A stretch of 64,000 nucleotides of DNA from Micromussa lordhowensis (GCA_964020085.1 OZ026604.1:28373618-28437617), one strand, 5' to 3'. Counted from the stretch's first letter, positions 40,536-51,038 are shown. The notes: generated by a model from the sequence alone, not told the origin. A program made the numbers and translations.

Positions 40536-40686
40536 CAGTTGTGAATAAATACTGTATATTTAAGCCCAATCCTAAGTTTCTGTAATATGCCGAGAAAATA
40601 CCAGTGACTCGTGAGATACTCCATGGTAAAAAGCGCTGCAAAACAAGTAAATATTAACTATATTTACTTGTCTCTTCTTGCCATAG

Positions 40687-41076
40687 AACTGAAAAAGTTG
40701 GAAACGCGACCAACAACACGCCCAGCGACAAAACAACCAACTGCACAGCCGCCGCCAACCATCCTAACACCAAGTGAGATGTTCCTTCCTTACTCGCCGC
40801 CACCCACCCACGCCTCACCGGTCACAAAACGTTTCTGCGCTCAAGGAATGTTCTTCTACGACGTGAAACTTCGCAATGGCTGGAATGCAGGCATGCTGCT
40901 CCAGGCGACGCGTGTGGATAGCATGACAGAATGCATTCAGTTGTGTTGTGATGAGCCTGCCTGTGATTTTGTCATGCTGAAGGAAAGGAAGTGTTATACA
41001 GTGCGGTGCAAAGGTGGTGACACGTGTACTGTGGAGGAAGGAGGGAATTACCAGATCTCGTTTGTCAGTAGACAAG
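40687..41076 (+). CDS. Gene 1 exon 10: MANSC domain
   Basis: The acceptor is cttcttgccatag at 40686 and the donor is gtaagg at 41077. The exon is 390 nt, phase 1 at both ends. A 45-residue Thr/Pro-rich lead is followed by a complete MANSC unit: FCAQGMFFYDVKL, GWNAGMLL, CIQLCCDEPACDFVML, KCYTVRC and TCTVEE. The start CAQGMFFYD is close to that of exon 9 (CQQGMFFFN), suggesting these two units share a recent ancestor. Confidence 0.88.
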
Positions 41077-41626
41077 GTAAGGCGTGGTTTCATTTTTCTT
41101 TATATATTAAGGCAAATTATTCTCGCATTTTGATTAGGTCTTACTTATGATCTATTAGAGGACAGACGCATAGATAAAACAATAGATTCCGTGTTGCTGT
41201 GCGTCTGCTTTGTAATATATCACAAAAGACTTCAAAATGTGGTAAGAACAACAATGACACTCTCGGCTATCGCCTCGTCTGCCACGTTTTTGTTCTATCA
41301 AGGAAGACAAAGTGAAATAAATTTAAACCAATCAGATTATGATACACATGGTCCATGACAACACAGTTCAAGTTGATTGGCATTTTTCTTTAAGATCCTC
41401 TGAGAGCAAAAACGAAATAAACAAATACGTGATAACAATGACTATCAACTCAAAGATATTGATGCAAACGGGCTAAAAAAATTAGTTCGGTAACTCAAAT
41501 ATTGAACCAAAAACGTTCAAAAATGACCAACATTGCCAGGTGTTTTTAAAATTGCTAATTTTGACTTTACTCCCTCGATGGTAGCATATTGGGGTCGCAA
41601 TAAAGCCTAAATGCTTCATCTTTCAG
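41077..41626. other. Intron 10, nothing seen
   Basis: This 550-bp AT-rich intron separates the exon 10 MANSC from the second LamG domain. No repeat or coding signal was recognised. Confidence 0.6.
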
Positions 41627-41818
41627 ATATGGTCGAGGACGAAACTATATCCACACCGACCCCCACCCCTCTTCCCCTTAGTCCTTTGGGTGGCCACATT
41701 GATGACCTGCCAGGTAACCACCCCCGCTATCTCTCGTTGTACCTTGGATTTGATCACGTGATCGGCTCTGTGGCAGTGGATGGATCTGGGCTGAACAACG
41801 ATGCGAGATTAACGAAGG
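41627..41818 (+). CDS. Gene 1 exon 11: linker and N-terminal part of LamG 2
   Basis: The acceptor is cttcatctttcag at 41626 and the donor is gtaatt at 41819. The exon is 192 nt, phase 1 at both ends. The Thr/Pro linker runs into YLSLYLGFDHVIG, DGSGLNNDARL, which matches the first strands of the exon 8 LamG domain (LVLHMGFENIE, DSSEHNNNAGL). The remainder of the domain is in exon 12. Confidence 0.85.
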
Positions 41819-42134
41819 GTAATTAAACAACAGGACCGTTGTTTTGTAGATAAGTAAAAAATATTAGCAAAACAAATTGATGTAAACTTCAAGGGATGGT
41901 GCGAAGTGTTAGTTTAAAGCGGGGAATAATTATACTTCACGCTGTCATTAAGTTCGTAGTTTGTACGATAAAGTCTGCAAAGGTTTGTCGATTAACCTCT
42001 CCATCTGAGCATCTATCTGAGACAAGGTTGTGGTATCATAAGACGTTCCTTGTGTAACACTCAAGGTGATTCTACACGGAGTTTTCGTACCCAGTAGGAA
42101 TTTGTCAAACCGACGTTTTATCGTTTCCTTGCAG

Positions 42135-43337
42135 GAACCGAAGTAACACGACTTGATAAGGGAGGTTTCGACATTAGACTGAATGGAGGAGACGTGCTGC
42201 TTGATGGCGAACATTTCCGAGAAAAGCCACGCGAGGCAGTCAGCATTGCGCTATGGGTGAAGCTCTGGAGGACTGGCGGAGTGCATTCCATGTTTGACAC
42301 AATCGGCGGACACTCGATCCACAGCAAAGGACAATACCACTTTGAAGTGTACAATGGGCGGCTTAGATGGTTCCATCGAAACGAATACGCTAAAGAGGTC
42401 TTCAACGTCAGAACCTCGCCCGTATTGCAGCCCAACCTGTGGTACCACGTGGTTGGCACGTATGATTCGCGCACGCACATGGCCAGAGTGTTTGTCAATG
42501 GTGAGTTGGTAGGGGAGGGTCATGGTAGCGGTAAGCTATCCCTAGACTGGGAGGCTAAGGCAGGATTTGGCTCTCATTCCGGACGCAGGATTTTACTCGG
42601 CTATCTCGACGAGATCTACATATTCAAACGCGCGCTTTTGGAGAAGGAGATCGATAGATACCTGGAGAATCCGAATACAGACTCACTACTTGAACCAGAT
42701 TCAGATGGTATCTACACGGAGAGTTACACCGAAAATCCTTCAGAGGACGACAGCTTCTCAGACATCAACACTGATACTGTTTGGTTTTCGCGACCGACGA
42801 ATCGCTTAACTAGCTTTCCCTTTCCTCACGTTTCGAACAACACCACGACCCATATGGATCAAGGGCAGAAGCCGACTGCTGTTGTGAGTGCAGAGAGAGC
42901 AAAACCAACATCGAGGCAAACCACACAACCACCAACGGTTAAATCGCCGCAAACAACAGAAACGACAACTCAGTCTACAACTACAGCAACCACTCTAAAA
43001 GCCACAACGACGATCAAAACAACGCCCATACCACCCAAGATTCCCAGCACAGCAAAAGAAAGCTTCAGCTCGGTTTGCAGACTAGGGAACGTCTATAGAA
43101 ACAGAGATCTGATTGGTGGGTTAGGTGCAGGAAACTTCACTGACAAAGGAACGGTCGACACCATTGAGCAGTGTATGAAGATTTGCTGTGGAGTGCCGGA
43201 TTGCTCCGTGGCTTACATGGTGGAAAATAATTGCTTTGCGATAACTTGCAAGGAAAAGGAACAGTGTAAGACATTTATGAAGAACCCATCGGAAAACAGT
43301 CCGGTTATAGGATTTGTTGATCGAAACAGACTAGGAG
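42135..43337 (+). CDS. Gene 1 exon 12: rest of LamG 2, Thr-rich linker and MANSC
   Basis: The acceptor is tcgtttccttgcag at 42134 and the donor is gtaatt at 43338. The exon is 1,203 nt (401 residues), phase 1 at both ends. Residues 1-175 complete LamG 2 (REAVSIALWVKLWR, MFDTIGG, WYHVVGTYDSRT, VFVNGELVGEG, GYLDEIYIFKRALL). A Ser/Thr-rich linker with a TTETTTQSTTTATT run follows. The exon ends with a MANSC unit (GGLGAGNFTDKGTVDTIEQC, KICCGVPDCSVAYM, NCFAITC, QCKTF). Unlike LamG 1, this domain is split by an intron and fused in one exon to a MANSC. Confidence 0.9.
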
Positions 43338-43971
43338 GTAATTTTTTCTACGTTTAATTAGTGTAAAAACTCTTTATAGATGCAAAAATACTCTGAAGAG
43401 GCTGTTGCCGTTGAACAAGAGAATTGCTATCTTCAGAAGACTTATTATAATCGTTTCTTAAAACACGCGAGTTTAAGATACAGCATCCCTCGACACCTCA
43501 ACTGTCATGGAACGTTTACAGCCTTAAAAACTAATCGAGCCGTGTCAGTTCCGGATGGCAGTGGTATTGCCATTCAAAATCAGATTTACCAAAGACTGGT
43601 AAGAAGAGATGAGTTTTTGCAAAGCCATGAGATTTTGCAAAGCCATATGGCCTTGATAGTTTTAAAAGATGTGTGGCTGCATGATGAATGCTGTCCTTGC
43701 TTATCCAACACGTGTTGCGTTTGCAAAAGCCCATTCAACCGAGACTTTGAAACTCTATGATATCAAGTTTAGCACGTTGCGAGGATGACTTTAAAGGTCC
43801 AGGAAGTGATTTTTGCGGTAATTGTTCGAGGAAAGCTAACGTTAATGTAAACGTTTCTTAGCAGACGAGGTGATTTTTCAAATTTTTGACATAATTTTAA
43901 AATAGTTGTCAAAAGGGCCGGATATTTGTCTCGTTGGTGTTTACTTGATATTTGTATTTTTCTGCTTCTAG
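43338..43971. other. Intron 12, nothing significant
   Basis: A 634-bp intron. A short direct repeat (ttttgcaaagccat, about 43615 and 43633) is the only structure seen. An open frame from 43380 has no domain and no cysteine pattern. Confidence 0.55.
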
Positions 43972-44436
43972 AGTCAACCCCACGACCTTCTACGGCAGGG
44001 GAAACAAAAGAACTACCAAGTCTTTCGGACAGCGACGTCCGCGTTGAATCAGATGCAGATTCTAAAGACTTTTACACCTCGGAAGACGACATCGAGCCTG
44101 CAAACAACTTTATTGGTATTCTGTCCCCAAAGAAACCCACTTTAAGCGTAACTTCTGAGCCCGCGGTGTCGCGCTGTACCCACAGTAGACTCTATCGTCA
44201 CGTGACTTTGATAGGTGGTTTACGCGCGGGAAACTTCACGCGGCTGGCAGAGCACGTGGATATGGACGGGTGCGCCCGGAGGTGCTGTGCCCAGCGGTCA
44301 TGTAACTTGGCAATCCTAATGAGAGACGCATGCTTTGGATTGCATTGCTCTAGTCCAGAGCTTTGCAGTACCAGGCCGGCTCGTTTGAGAGGTTTTTCTC
44401 TCAAGATAATGTACATTTACAGGGAAGATTCAAAAG
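43972..44436 (+). CDS. Gene 1 exon 13: MANSC domain
   Basis: The acceptor is tttttctgcttctag at 43971 and the donor is gtaggt at 44437. The exon is 465 nt, phase 1 at both ends. An acidic 65-residue lead (SDSDVRVESDADSKDF) precedes one complete MANSC unit: RCTHSRLYRHVTLIGG, RAGNFTRLAEHVDM, CARRCCAQRSCNLAIL, ACFGLHC and LCSTRPA. Confidence 0.87.
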
Positions 44437-44530
44437 GTAGGTTTTCGCCCTAAATGTTCTATTTTACGTACACGCAGTCCGCAGACAAATAGATGTAGCA
44501 AAATAACATTTTGTCGCTTTCTCTCTAAAG

Positions 44531-45346
44531 CTCAAGCAAAGGCTACTGCCAAAACAACAGAACCCTCGCTAGAAGACCTTCTTGGTGAAGTCAAACCTAC
44601 TCAGTCCCCAACTACAGCGCCTTCTCTGAACACCATGCTGGGATTTCCTCGCGTGGACACCAGTCACGTGATAACGCCTAAGCCTCCGACCGAGTGCTCT
44701 CAAGGACTGACGGTCAACAATGTTATTTTGAACGGCGGGATAGGAGCTGGCGAGGTCGCTCAGTTTTCGGACGTGAGTGATTTGCAGCTGTGTATTGAGA
44801 AATGCTGCTTGAGTTCAAAGTGCCACTTGGCTTATGTCATCCATGATTCCTGCTATACTGTGAACTGCTTCAGTAGGGACCTCTGTCGAACGAGACCTAT
44901 TGAAAACACTGCGGTGCACTCGGTTATCTCATACGTTAAGAGAACTGGCACTTCAATGTTCAGCAACCCCGAGGAAGCAAGCGTTGAAAATCTTCGAAAC
45001 ACCGGCATTCAGCCAACAAAGAATCCAATCAGTGCTACCGACACCACCAAAGATTCACGCAACAACACCATCTGCCAAAAGGACAGAACGTTTTACAACG
45101 TACAGCTGAAGGGAGGACAGAGCACTGGCGTGTTTACCGAGAGAGGTCTGGTAGTAGACATCAGTCAGTGTGCAGGGATATGCTGCGGGGACCAGTCATG
45201 TGACCTGGCCTACACGGAAGGTCAGCGGTGCTATACAGTAAAATGCTACAACCAAGAGTCTTGTAAACTCATAGAGGCCAGCCCCCTCGCTGTTAAGACT
45301 GCCATGGTGTACGTAATCAGGTTGACGAACAAAGATGTTATTCAAG
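44531..45346 (+). CDS. Gene 1 exon 14: two MANSC domains
   Basis: The acceptor is ttctctctaaag at 44530 and the donor is gttggt at 45347. The exon is 816 nt, phase 1 at both ends. Two complete MANSC units start near 44696 (CSQGLTVNNVILNGG, CIEKCCLSSKCHLAYV, SCYTVNC, LCRTRP) and 45074 (CQKDRTFYNVQLKGG, CAGICCGDQSCDLAYT, RCYTVKC, SCKLIEA). They are joined by a 45-residue linker. These are the last MANSC units before the EGF stalk. Confidence 0.9.
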
Positions 45347-45503
45347 GTTGGTTGATATCGCACGTAGGTTGTTATTTACTTGTTGCCGCGAGAAAGCAGA
45401 TCTGCCTTGTTCTAATCTATTCTGCAGAAGTAGTATCCCTTTAAGAAATACAAGGCAGAATGACTTGACGGCTTCGTTGTTTGTTTTTGTTTTTACTGCT
45501 CAG

Positions 45504-45608
45504 TGCCTCCGCGACCAACGGAGTCGACAGCAATAAGACTAGAGACTACAAAGCTGGTAATGCCAACAACAATTAAACCAATAGTACACGGTGGCCACCG
45601 CGAGGAAG
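45504..45608 (+). CDS. Gene 1 exon 15: short linker
   Basis: The acceptor is tttttactgctcag at 45503 and the donor is gtaaga at 45609. The exon is 105 nt, phase 1 at both ends. It encodes 35 Thr/Pro-rich residues (PPRPTESTAIRLETTKLV). It has no domain; support comes from splice sites and matching phase. Confidence 0.65.
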
Positions 45609-45865
45609 GTAAGAAAAATCAAGATGATTTTTTTTCCTTTAAATTTGTTTTTCTCCTCAAACTGACATTTGCTAGCATTATAAGTGTACATTCAGGGCCA
45701 CGTTCTCTGTTACACTCTTATCACCTTTTTTCGATTACTAAAGCCTCGATGACAGAGTAAACCTGAGGTTAGCGCCAAATTGAAGTGAAATGCAGCTTCT
45801 AAACAAAATACCACTCCCTAGCAGGGAATAAAGCCTGGTCTCATTGCTTCATTTTTTTACTCCAG

Positions 45866-46003
45866 AAGAAATTTCCAATGATGCTAAAGAAAGCGACAGC
45901 CATCAGAAAGAACATGAAGGGCACGATGGCTTACGACCCTATCAACTTCTTAAACATAATTTACACCAGCACTATCGTCATCATAACCATCACCATAACA
46001 AAG
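45866..46003 (+). CDS. Gene 1 exon 16: histidine-rich linker
   Basis: The acceptor is tttttttactccag at 45865 and the donor is gtaaga at 46004. The exon is 138 nt, phase 1 at both ends. Of 46 residues, about 13 are His, ending in HQHYRHHNHHHNK. Clusters like this can bind divalent metals; that role is inference. It sits directly before the EGF array. Confidence 0.7.
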
Positions 46004-46112
46004 GTAAGATTGATACTCAAGCCTCAAAGGTAGTTCATAATTCAAATTAACATTTTCGATCTATAGTCTTGCGAAGGTTTTAATTGCTTTATTTATTTTC
46101 CTGATTGATCAG

Positions 46113-46241
46113 GTGAAGGTTTTAAGTGTCCTGCCAGAAGATACGGCTGCCAACACTATTGTGTTCATCTTCCTGATGGAGGGCATCGCTGCATGTGTCA
46201 CCATGGTTACAGCTTGGCGCCAAATGGAAGACATTGTGAAG
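46113..46241 (+). CDS. Gene 1 exon 17: EGF domain 1
   Basis: The acceptor is cctgattgatcag at 46112 and the donor is gtatga at 46242. The exon is 129 nt, phase 1 at both ends. It encodes six cysteines in EGF spacing (KCPARRYGCQHYC, GHRCMCHHGYSLAPNGRHC). The calcium-binding DxDEC start is absent. Confidence 0.88.
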
Positions 46242-46564
46242 GTATGAACTAAATTTTCCTGTTCAACGTAGGTAAGTGCTTAAATGTGTTATGGAAATTA
46301 AATAAAATTGAGATTATCCTGCTATCCTTTAATATTTTTGATACTTGAAAACAAGCAAGGCGCAACACAAATAAATTAAACAAACAAAAGTGTCCTACAT
46401 TCTCTGTAGGACGAAAAAGGAGATTTTAAAACGTCTTGACGAAAGGGTATTTGGAGAAAATAGTAGACGTTAGCTTTTTAAAGCATAGCCCGCATTTAAA
46501 ACTGAAAATAACAATGATTTTATTGACGTAACTTATTATTCACACCTTCCTCTTCTTTGCTTAG

Positions 46565-46687
46565 ACGTTGACGAATGTACTGACGACACGCATGGCTGTG
46601 AACAAGACTGTATTAATAATGACGGTAGCTACCAGTGCGAATGCCGCAGTGGGTTTATGCTGAGTAAAGACCGAAGACACTGCGACG
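46565..46687 (+). CDS. Gene 1 exon 18: calcium-binding EGF 2
   Basis: The acceptor is ttctttgcttag at 46564 and the donor is gtaaat at 46688. The exon is 123 nt, phase 1 at both ends. It starts [12 protein letters not shown] and has [12 protein letters not shown], the EGF_CA consensus with the calcium-ligand Asp/Glu and the hydroxylation-site Asn. Confidence 0.92.
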
Positions 46688-47180
46688 GTAAATAGAACAC
46701 GCAACGACCTTTAGGCCTTCTCTTAACCGTTATGAGAATTGTTTTTTAGCTTGGTTTTAACTTGGTTTCGAATGGTCTCTTTTGTGTAAGTCTATTTTTG
46801 CGTTGAGTTTGCCCGGCTGGGTAAAACGTTCTACAAGGAAACTTTTCTTTCATTGAAAGGCAAACAAAACTAATTTTTATGCAGTGCCCCGTTTATAAAT
46901 CAGAATCAAAGGTGACTCTTCTTTTAAGACAAACATTTGGACTACACGGCATATATTAAGAACGGGGCACAAGCGATCTGTTAACATGTTTTTTGGACGT
47001 TTAGCTCTTTATAACTTTTTTTTTTGTCCATTGTGCTTACATTTTTTGAGGTTCTCGTGGCTTTCAATTACTTTTGCTCGGTTTTTTCTTTATTCTAGTG
47101 GTCAAGAAACACACCAAAGGTGACATTTAAGACATTGAAATTTATTGGTGGCATTTGTTTTTGTTTGTTCATTTGTTTAG

Positions 47181-47303
47181 ATCTTGACGAGTGCACTATG
47201 GAAGTCCACAGCTGCTCTCACTTGTGCCATAACACTCCTGGCAGCTACACATGTTCATGTAAAGATGGTTATCAACTCCAAGCTGATAAGCTACATTGTA
47301 TAG
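47181..47303 (+). CDS. Gene 1 exon 19: calcium-binding EGF 3
   Basis: The acceptor is ttcatttgtttag at 47180 and the donor is gtaaga at 47304. The exon is 123 nt, phase 1. It encodes DLDECTMEVHSC, CHNTPGSYTCSC and KDGYQLQADKLHC, a complete EGF_CA module. Confidence 0.92.
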   Translation: MLTSALWKSTAALTCAITLLAATHVHVKMVINSKLISYIV

Positions 47304-47560
47304 GTAAGAACACATTTCATGGAGTCTCACTCGTCTGGTTTATAACTGGCGTTAAATTTTGGCCCTCTCAACTTGAAAATCGTTTTCGCCTTCGTAACTT
47401 TCTCAAAAAGATGTCAAAGCGTGAACAAAATTCTCAGGGGCACTGTATTGACATTTTCTATTCATAAGTTCCAGGATGTCGTATAACAGTATTTTTTGGT
47501 TTAGGTATTAATAACTGTAGTTTTCATATATTTATATATTCACTTGTTTGTGATTGTCAG

Positions 47561-47867
47561 GTATCGTAAAATCCCACGTTAAGCCCCTGGGCTTATATAA
47601 CTTCATAAGGGGATAAACGGGGGAAGGGTGGTTATATCCGGGGCGTATAAGAGGAATATAAAAGAATGTTTCCGAACGACGAGATAAAACGTATTTGAGA
47701 AACTCATTAAAGCTAACACTATTATTATGTTTATAATACATTTACTGCACTTATACATTAAATGGGCTTATGATATCCAGAGGGCCTATATCCAGAAGAA
47801 TATCTTTGTTAGGAAATAGACGGGCTTGTATCAGGGGGGAGGGGTTTGACGTGGGATTTTACTATAC
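47561..47867. repeat. MITE-like element in intron 19
   Basis: The terminal inverted repeats are gtatcgtaaaatcccacgt at 47561 and acgtgggattttactatac at 47849-47867 (one mismatch). The 307-bp interior carries repeated gggcttat/gggcctat motifs and no coding sequence. Confidence 0.8.
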
Positions 47868-47908
47868 TTGTTTCTGTATGCGTGTATTTATTTTTATATT
47901 TATTTCAG

Positions 47909-47968
47909 ATATCACAGAGGTGGGGTCTAAGAAGGATCAAGATCATCCGTCTGTAGCAGGACTAGAAA
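47909..47968 (+). CDS. Gene 1 exon 20: 20-residue linker
   Basis: The acceptor is atttatttcag at 47908 and the donor is gtaagt at 47969. The exon is 60 nt, phase 1 at both ends, and encodes a polar linker (DITEVGSKKDQDHPSVAGLE) between EGF 3 and the Ig domain. It has strong splice sites and the correct phase but is otherwise featureless, so it could be alternatively spliced. Confidence 0.65.
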
Positions 47969-48316
47969 GTAAGTGGTGTTCACAGCAAAGATCAATGTCC
48001 AGTTTCTCTTTACAGTATCAATATATTGTCAAGGAGACAGGTTAGGAGAATACAATATAAACTATCAGACAGGGAATAGTTTTGATCAGTGGCCTGACTA
48101 AAACATCGAATTAAGGAAGTGCGCAGATTTAATTGGATAATGCACAATTAAAGCTCAGAGTTAAAACAAAGCGACATGCATGGCAGTCACTGCAGTCAGT
48201 AACAGAAAGTGATATTTTAAACTTTGGAATTCCATTGAATAATACCGATGATAAAATCATTTTTTCCTTGAGAGATTATTATAATCGAATCGTTTTTCTA
48301 TTTTGTTATCCACCAG

Positions 48317-48595
48317 TTCCCACAACAATAACCCAAGCCCCTAAAGATGTATCAGTAGTTCAGGGTGAATCCGGGATCTTTTACTGCAAAGCGAGAGGTC
48401 ACCCAGCACCTCATATCGCATGGGCAGCCGGACCAAACGGTGACCAACCCATCCCCTCTGAGGAGAGGTTCAGGATCTTACCTAGTGGCTCCTTGGTGAT
48501 TGGTCACGTGAATTTTACAGACCAAGGCATGTATCGCTGCGTTGCGTCAAATCCTGCGGGGAGTGCTACAGCAGCAGCAACTCTTAGTGTGACAG
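48317..48595 (+). CDS. Gene 1 exon 21: immunoglobulin domain (I-set)
   Basis: The acceptor is ttgttatccaccag at 48316 and the donor is gtaagg at 48596. The exon is 279 nt (93 residues), phase 1 at both ends. Hallmarks are VVQGESGIFYCKARGHPAP, an IAW tryptophan, LPSGSLVIGHV, and DQGMYRCVASNPAGSA with the D-x-G-x-Y-x-C motif. It is a complete I-set Ig domain in one exon. Confidence 0.94.
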
Positions 48596-48918
48596 GTAAG
48601 GAACCGGTAAAACTGGCTACGAAAATCTGGCGCAAACCAGACAGACTCCTTTAAGAGTGTGTCTTTAGCACTTGTTGCTTTTACAGATGCTCATCTCGGC
48701 ACTTAACCTTTATTGCTGGACGGAAAATGGATACAATACCAAATAGTTTGAAAAAGCACCAAATATCCTTTTAGGAAGCCATCGAGCAAATCCCAGTAAA
48801 CGAGAAAGTAATAGTGATCTGAATTGCAAAAATCCGCGCAACTCCTGAACTGGTACCTTTATTGTTCAAAAACCATATATAACAAAGTGTATTTCTCTAC
48901 ATTCTCTCGTACGTTTAG

Positions 48919-49041
48919 ATCTTGACGAGTGCAGCGCCCGCAGTCATGATTGTCAGCAGGTGTGTGTCAATACTGAGGGCAGCTTCAGGTGTGAGTGTCA
49001 TTCTGGATTCATGTTGAACAGAGACAGGAAGAGCTGTCAAG
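48919..49041 (+). CDS. Gene 1 exon 22: calcium-binding EGF 4
   Basis: The acceptor is ctcgtacgtttag at 48918 and the donor is gtattg at 49042. The exon is 123 nt, phase 1. It encodes DLDECSARSHDC, CVNTEGSFRCEC and HSGFMLNRDRKSC, a complete EGF_CA module. Confidence 0.92.
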
Positions 49042-49083
49042 GTATTGTAACGTTACGTTTTTTTGGAATATTTGCACTGTTTG

Positions 49084-49380
49084 TAGCCTGACGGTGGAGT
49101 TATAGTTAGTGCGCTCGTCTCCGGATCGAGTGGTCTGGGTTAGAGCCCTTGCCAAGGACATTGTGTTGTGTTCTTAGGCAAGACGCCTGACTCTCACAGT
49201 ACCTCTCCCCACCCGTGTGTTTAAATGGCTTCTGGCGAATTTAAAGCTGGGGGTAACCCTGCAATGGACTGGCATCCCATCCAGGGGGGAGTAGGAATAC
49301 TCCTAGTCGCTTCATGCTTCAGAAACCGGGATAAGCTCCGGCGAGATGGGCCACTTGACTCGTATACAGACTTTACTTCA
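49084..49380 (+). repeat. tRNA-derived SINE-like repeat in intron 22
   Basis: The 5' part has a pol III A-box-like segment (tagttagtgcgctcg) and a B-box-like segment (ggtctgggttagagccc) at tRNA spacing. A body with ctggcatcccatccagg follows. This arrangement is typical of tRNA-derived SINEs. I recognise the type but cannot assign the family. Confidence 0.65.
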
Positions 49381-49482
49381 CAGAAGCTTTATTGTTAGGG
49401 CGTTATATTCAGCATCGAGCGGTTTAAGCCCACCACTAACGTTATTCACACATTTGATTGTTTTCAATCGTTGTGTTTTCAG

Positions 49483-49605
49483 ATGTAGATGAGTGCACAG
49501 TCGGTAGCCATTTTTGTGATGATATTTGTCATAACACGCTGGGAAGCTTTACCTGTCACTGTAGACCAGGATACAGGCTAATGGCCGACCTCAAAACATG
49601 TTTAG
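49483..49605 (+). CDS. Gene 1 exon 23: calcium-binding EGF 5
   Basis: The acceptor is ttgtgttttcag at 49482 and the donor is gtactg at 49606. The exon is 123 nt, phase 1. It encodes DVDECTVGSHFC, CHNTLGSFTCHC and RPGYRLMADLKTC, a complete EGF_CA module. Its consensus is closest to EGF 3 (CHNTPGSYTC), suggesting local exon duplication. Confidence 0.92.
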
Positions 49606-49999
49606 GTACTGAAACCGTACGCTTTGCTTTCTACGCTGTTGATATTTTATCCCTTCCTAATTAAAATTGAGTTCAGTATTTGGGCTAGGGTAAGGGGTTT
49701 GTTTTCTGGCTGTCCAGAATTTCTTTTATATGGAAAAAGAAGGATAACAAAGCGAGACAAAATATAAATCAGCCTTCGTTCGAACCACTTTTAGCTATAT
49801 GAAACATTTAACAAAAGAATATTTTAAACTTCGTTGAACTATACTAAATCCTCGGTGATGTTGGCCGTTTTAACTTTTATAATCTCAGACTAGGCATAAA
49901 GATGGCAAACTGTACAACCAACCTTAAATTTTGTGTTCTCCAACTACCAGAAATCGGTAAATCGTATCCGTTAATGGATTATTTTCCCTATTTGTTCAG

Positions 50000-50122
50000 A
50001 TGTCGACGAGTGCACAGAGCCTGGCCATGGCTGTTCGCAGTTGTGTAACAACACGATGGGAGGTTACAACTGCTACTGTCTGAAAGGCTTCTGGTTGAAA
50101 AAAGACAACAAAACATGCCTGG
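50000..50122 (+). CDS. Gene 1 exon 24: calcium-binding EGF 6
   Basis: The acceptor is atttgttcag at 49999 and the donor is gtaagt at 50123. The exon is 123 nt, phase 1. It encodes [24 protein letters not shown] and [13 protein letters not shown], a complete EGF_CA module directly before the membrane. Confidence 0.92.
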
Positions 50123-50270
50123 GTAAGTTTGGCAAACTTTCGTACAGTTTCTTTACCGTCAATCTGAACGTGAATTTCCTTCGAGTTCAGTGATCACGAG
50201 TTTTTAATTTTCAAAACAAAAAACACCGTGTTTATGTCATTGGCTTAAGATAATATTTCCATTCTTTCAG

Positions 50271-50434
50271 ATAACCACATCATGTTAGACAGTTCCAAAC
50301 CGGCCACTCTCTCAGCTGGTATGGGAGCGTTCGTTGCGATTGCGTCCGTGAGCGTGTTGATCGTTATTGGTACTGTGATATGCGTAACACGTTACAGAAG
50401 GAGAGCAAGATTAAGAGGCAGTGATATGCTAGAG
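50271..50434 (+). CDS. Gene 1 exon 25: transmembrane segment
   Basis: The acceptor is ccattctttcag at 50270 and the donor is gtaaat at 50435. The exon is 164 nt, entering in phase 1 and leaving in phase 0, the only non-phase-1 junction seen. A 15-residue juxtamembrane stretch is followed by a helix of about 24 residues (MGAFVAIASVSVLIVIGTVI). The basic stop-transfer YRRRARLR places the C-terminus in the cytoplasm. Confidence 0.9.
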
Positions 50435-50829
50435 GTAAATGAAAATTATCTTTTAACTTGTCAAAGCTTTAAAATAAGAATTTTGCTTAAAATATGTTTC
50501 ATATGAAATCACTTCGTCCGGCAGCTACTCTTAAAAGATGAAATTCAATTCTGGCAACTTTCAAGATCAGTTTTGTGAGTTTTTCACGTTTTAAGCCAAT
50601 CAAAAGCAACATCGACCTGTCACTCTTTTTTATGTCTCGGTCACCAAAGCTAACTGGGTTTTTGATTGGTGGTGTAATGGAAAGCCAACTGAAGATGTCA
50701 TAGACGTTATAGCGTAGTTTATTTTACTGTTTTTATAAACGCAGTTCAAGGACACATGTAGATTTGAACTAATTCATGGTTAAAATTTGTAGCATGAGCT
50801 TAACAGGTTTTATTTTTGTTCTTTGACAG

Positions 50830-50865
50830 GGGGAAAAGAAATCCTTGTTCTCTTGGATGGAGTAA
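50830..50865 (+). CDS. Gene 1 exon 26: last coding exon, cytoplasmic tail end
   Basis: The acceptor is gttctttgacag at 50829. It reads GEKKSLFSWME then TAA at 50863-50865, in phase 0 with exon 25. The cytoplasmic tail is only about 28 residues with no kinase, phosphatase or ITAM-like motif. The 3' UTR runs to about 51060. Confidence 0.85.
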   Translation, partial: GEKKSLFSWME

Positions 50866-51038
50866 CATGTTCTGGCCTTTTCAAGACTTGTTGTGAAGTG
50901 TGTTTTTTTTTTACCATATTGTCGCTGTTAAAGTGACCGAATGAACTTGAACGAAAACTGAACTTCTCTGTAAAGAAAATCTATTTTTGTAAGAACGTTT
51001 TGTATTTATTTTTATAGCTAAATTGAAAAGTGTTTCTA

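Noticed and set aside
40187..40624. A 145-codon minus-strand frame near 40.4 kb
   Set aside because: It is low-complexity AT-rich sequence in an intron, with no homology-like motifs.
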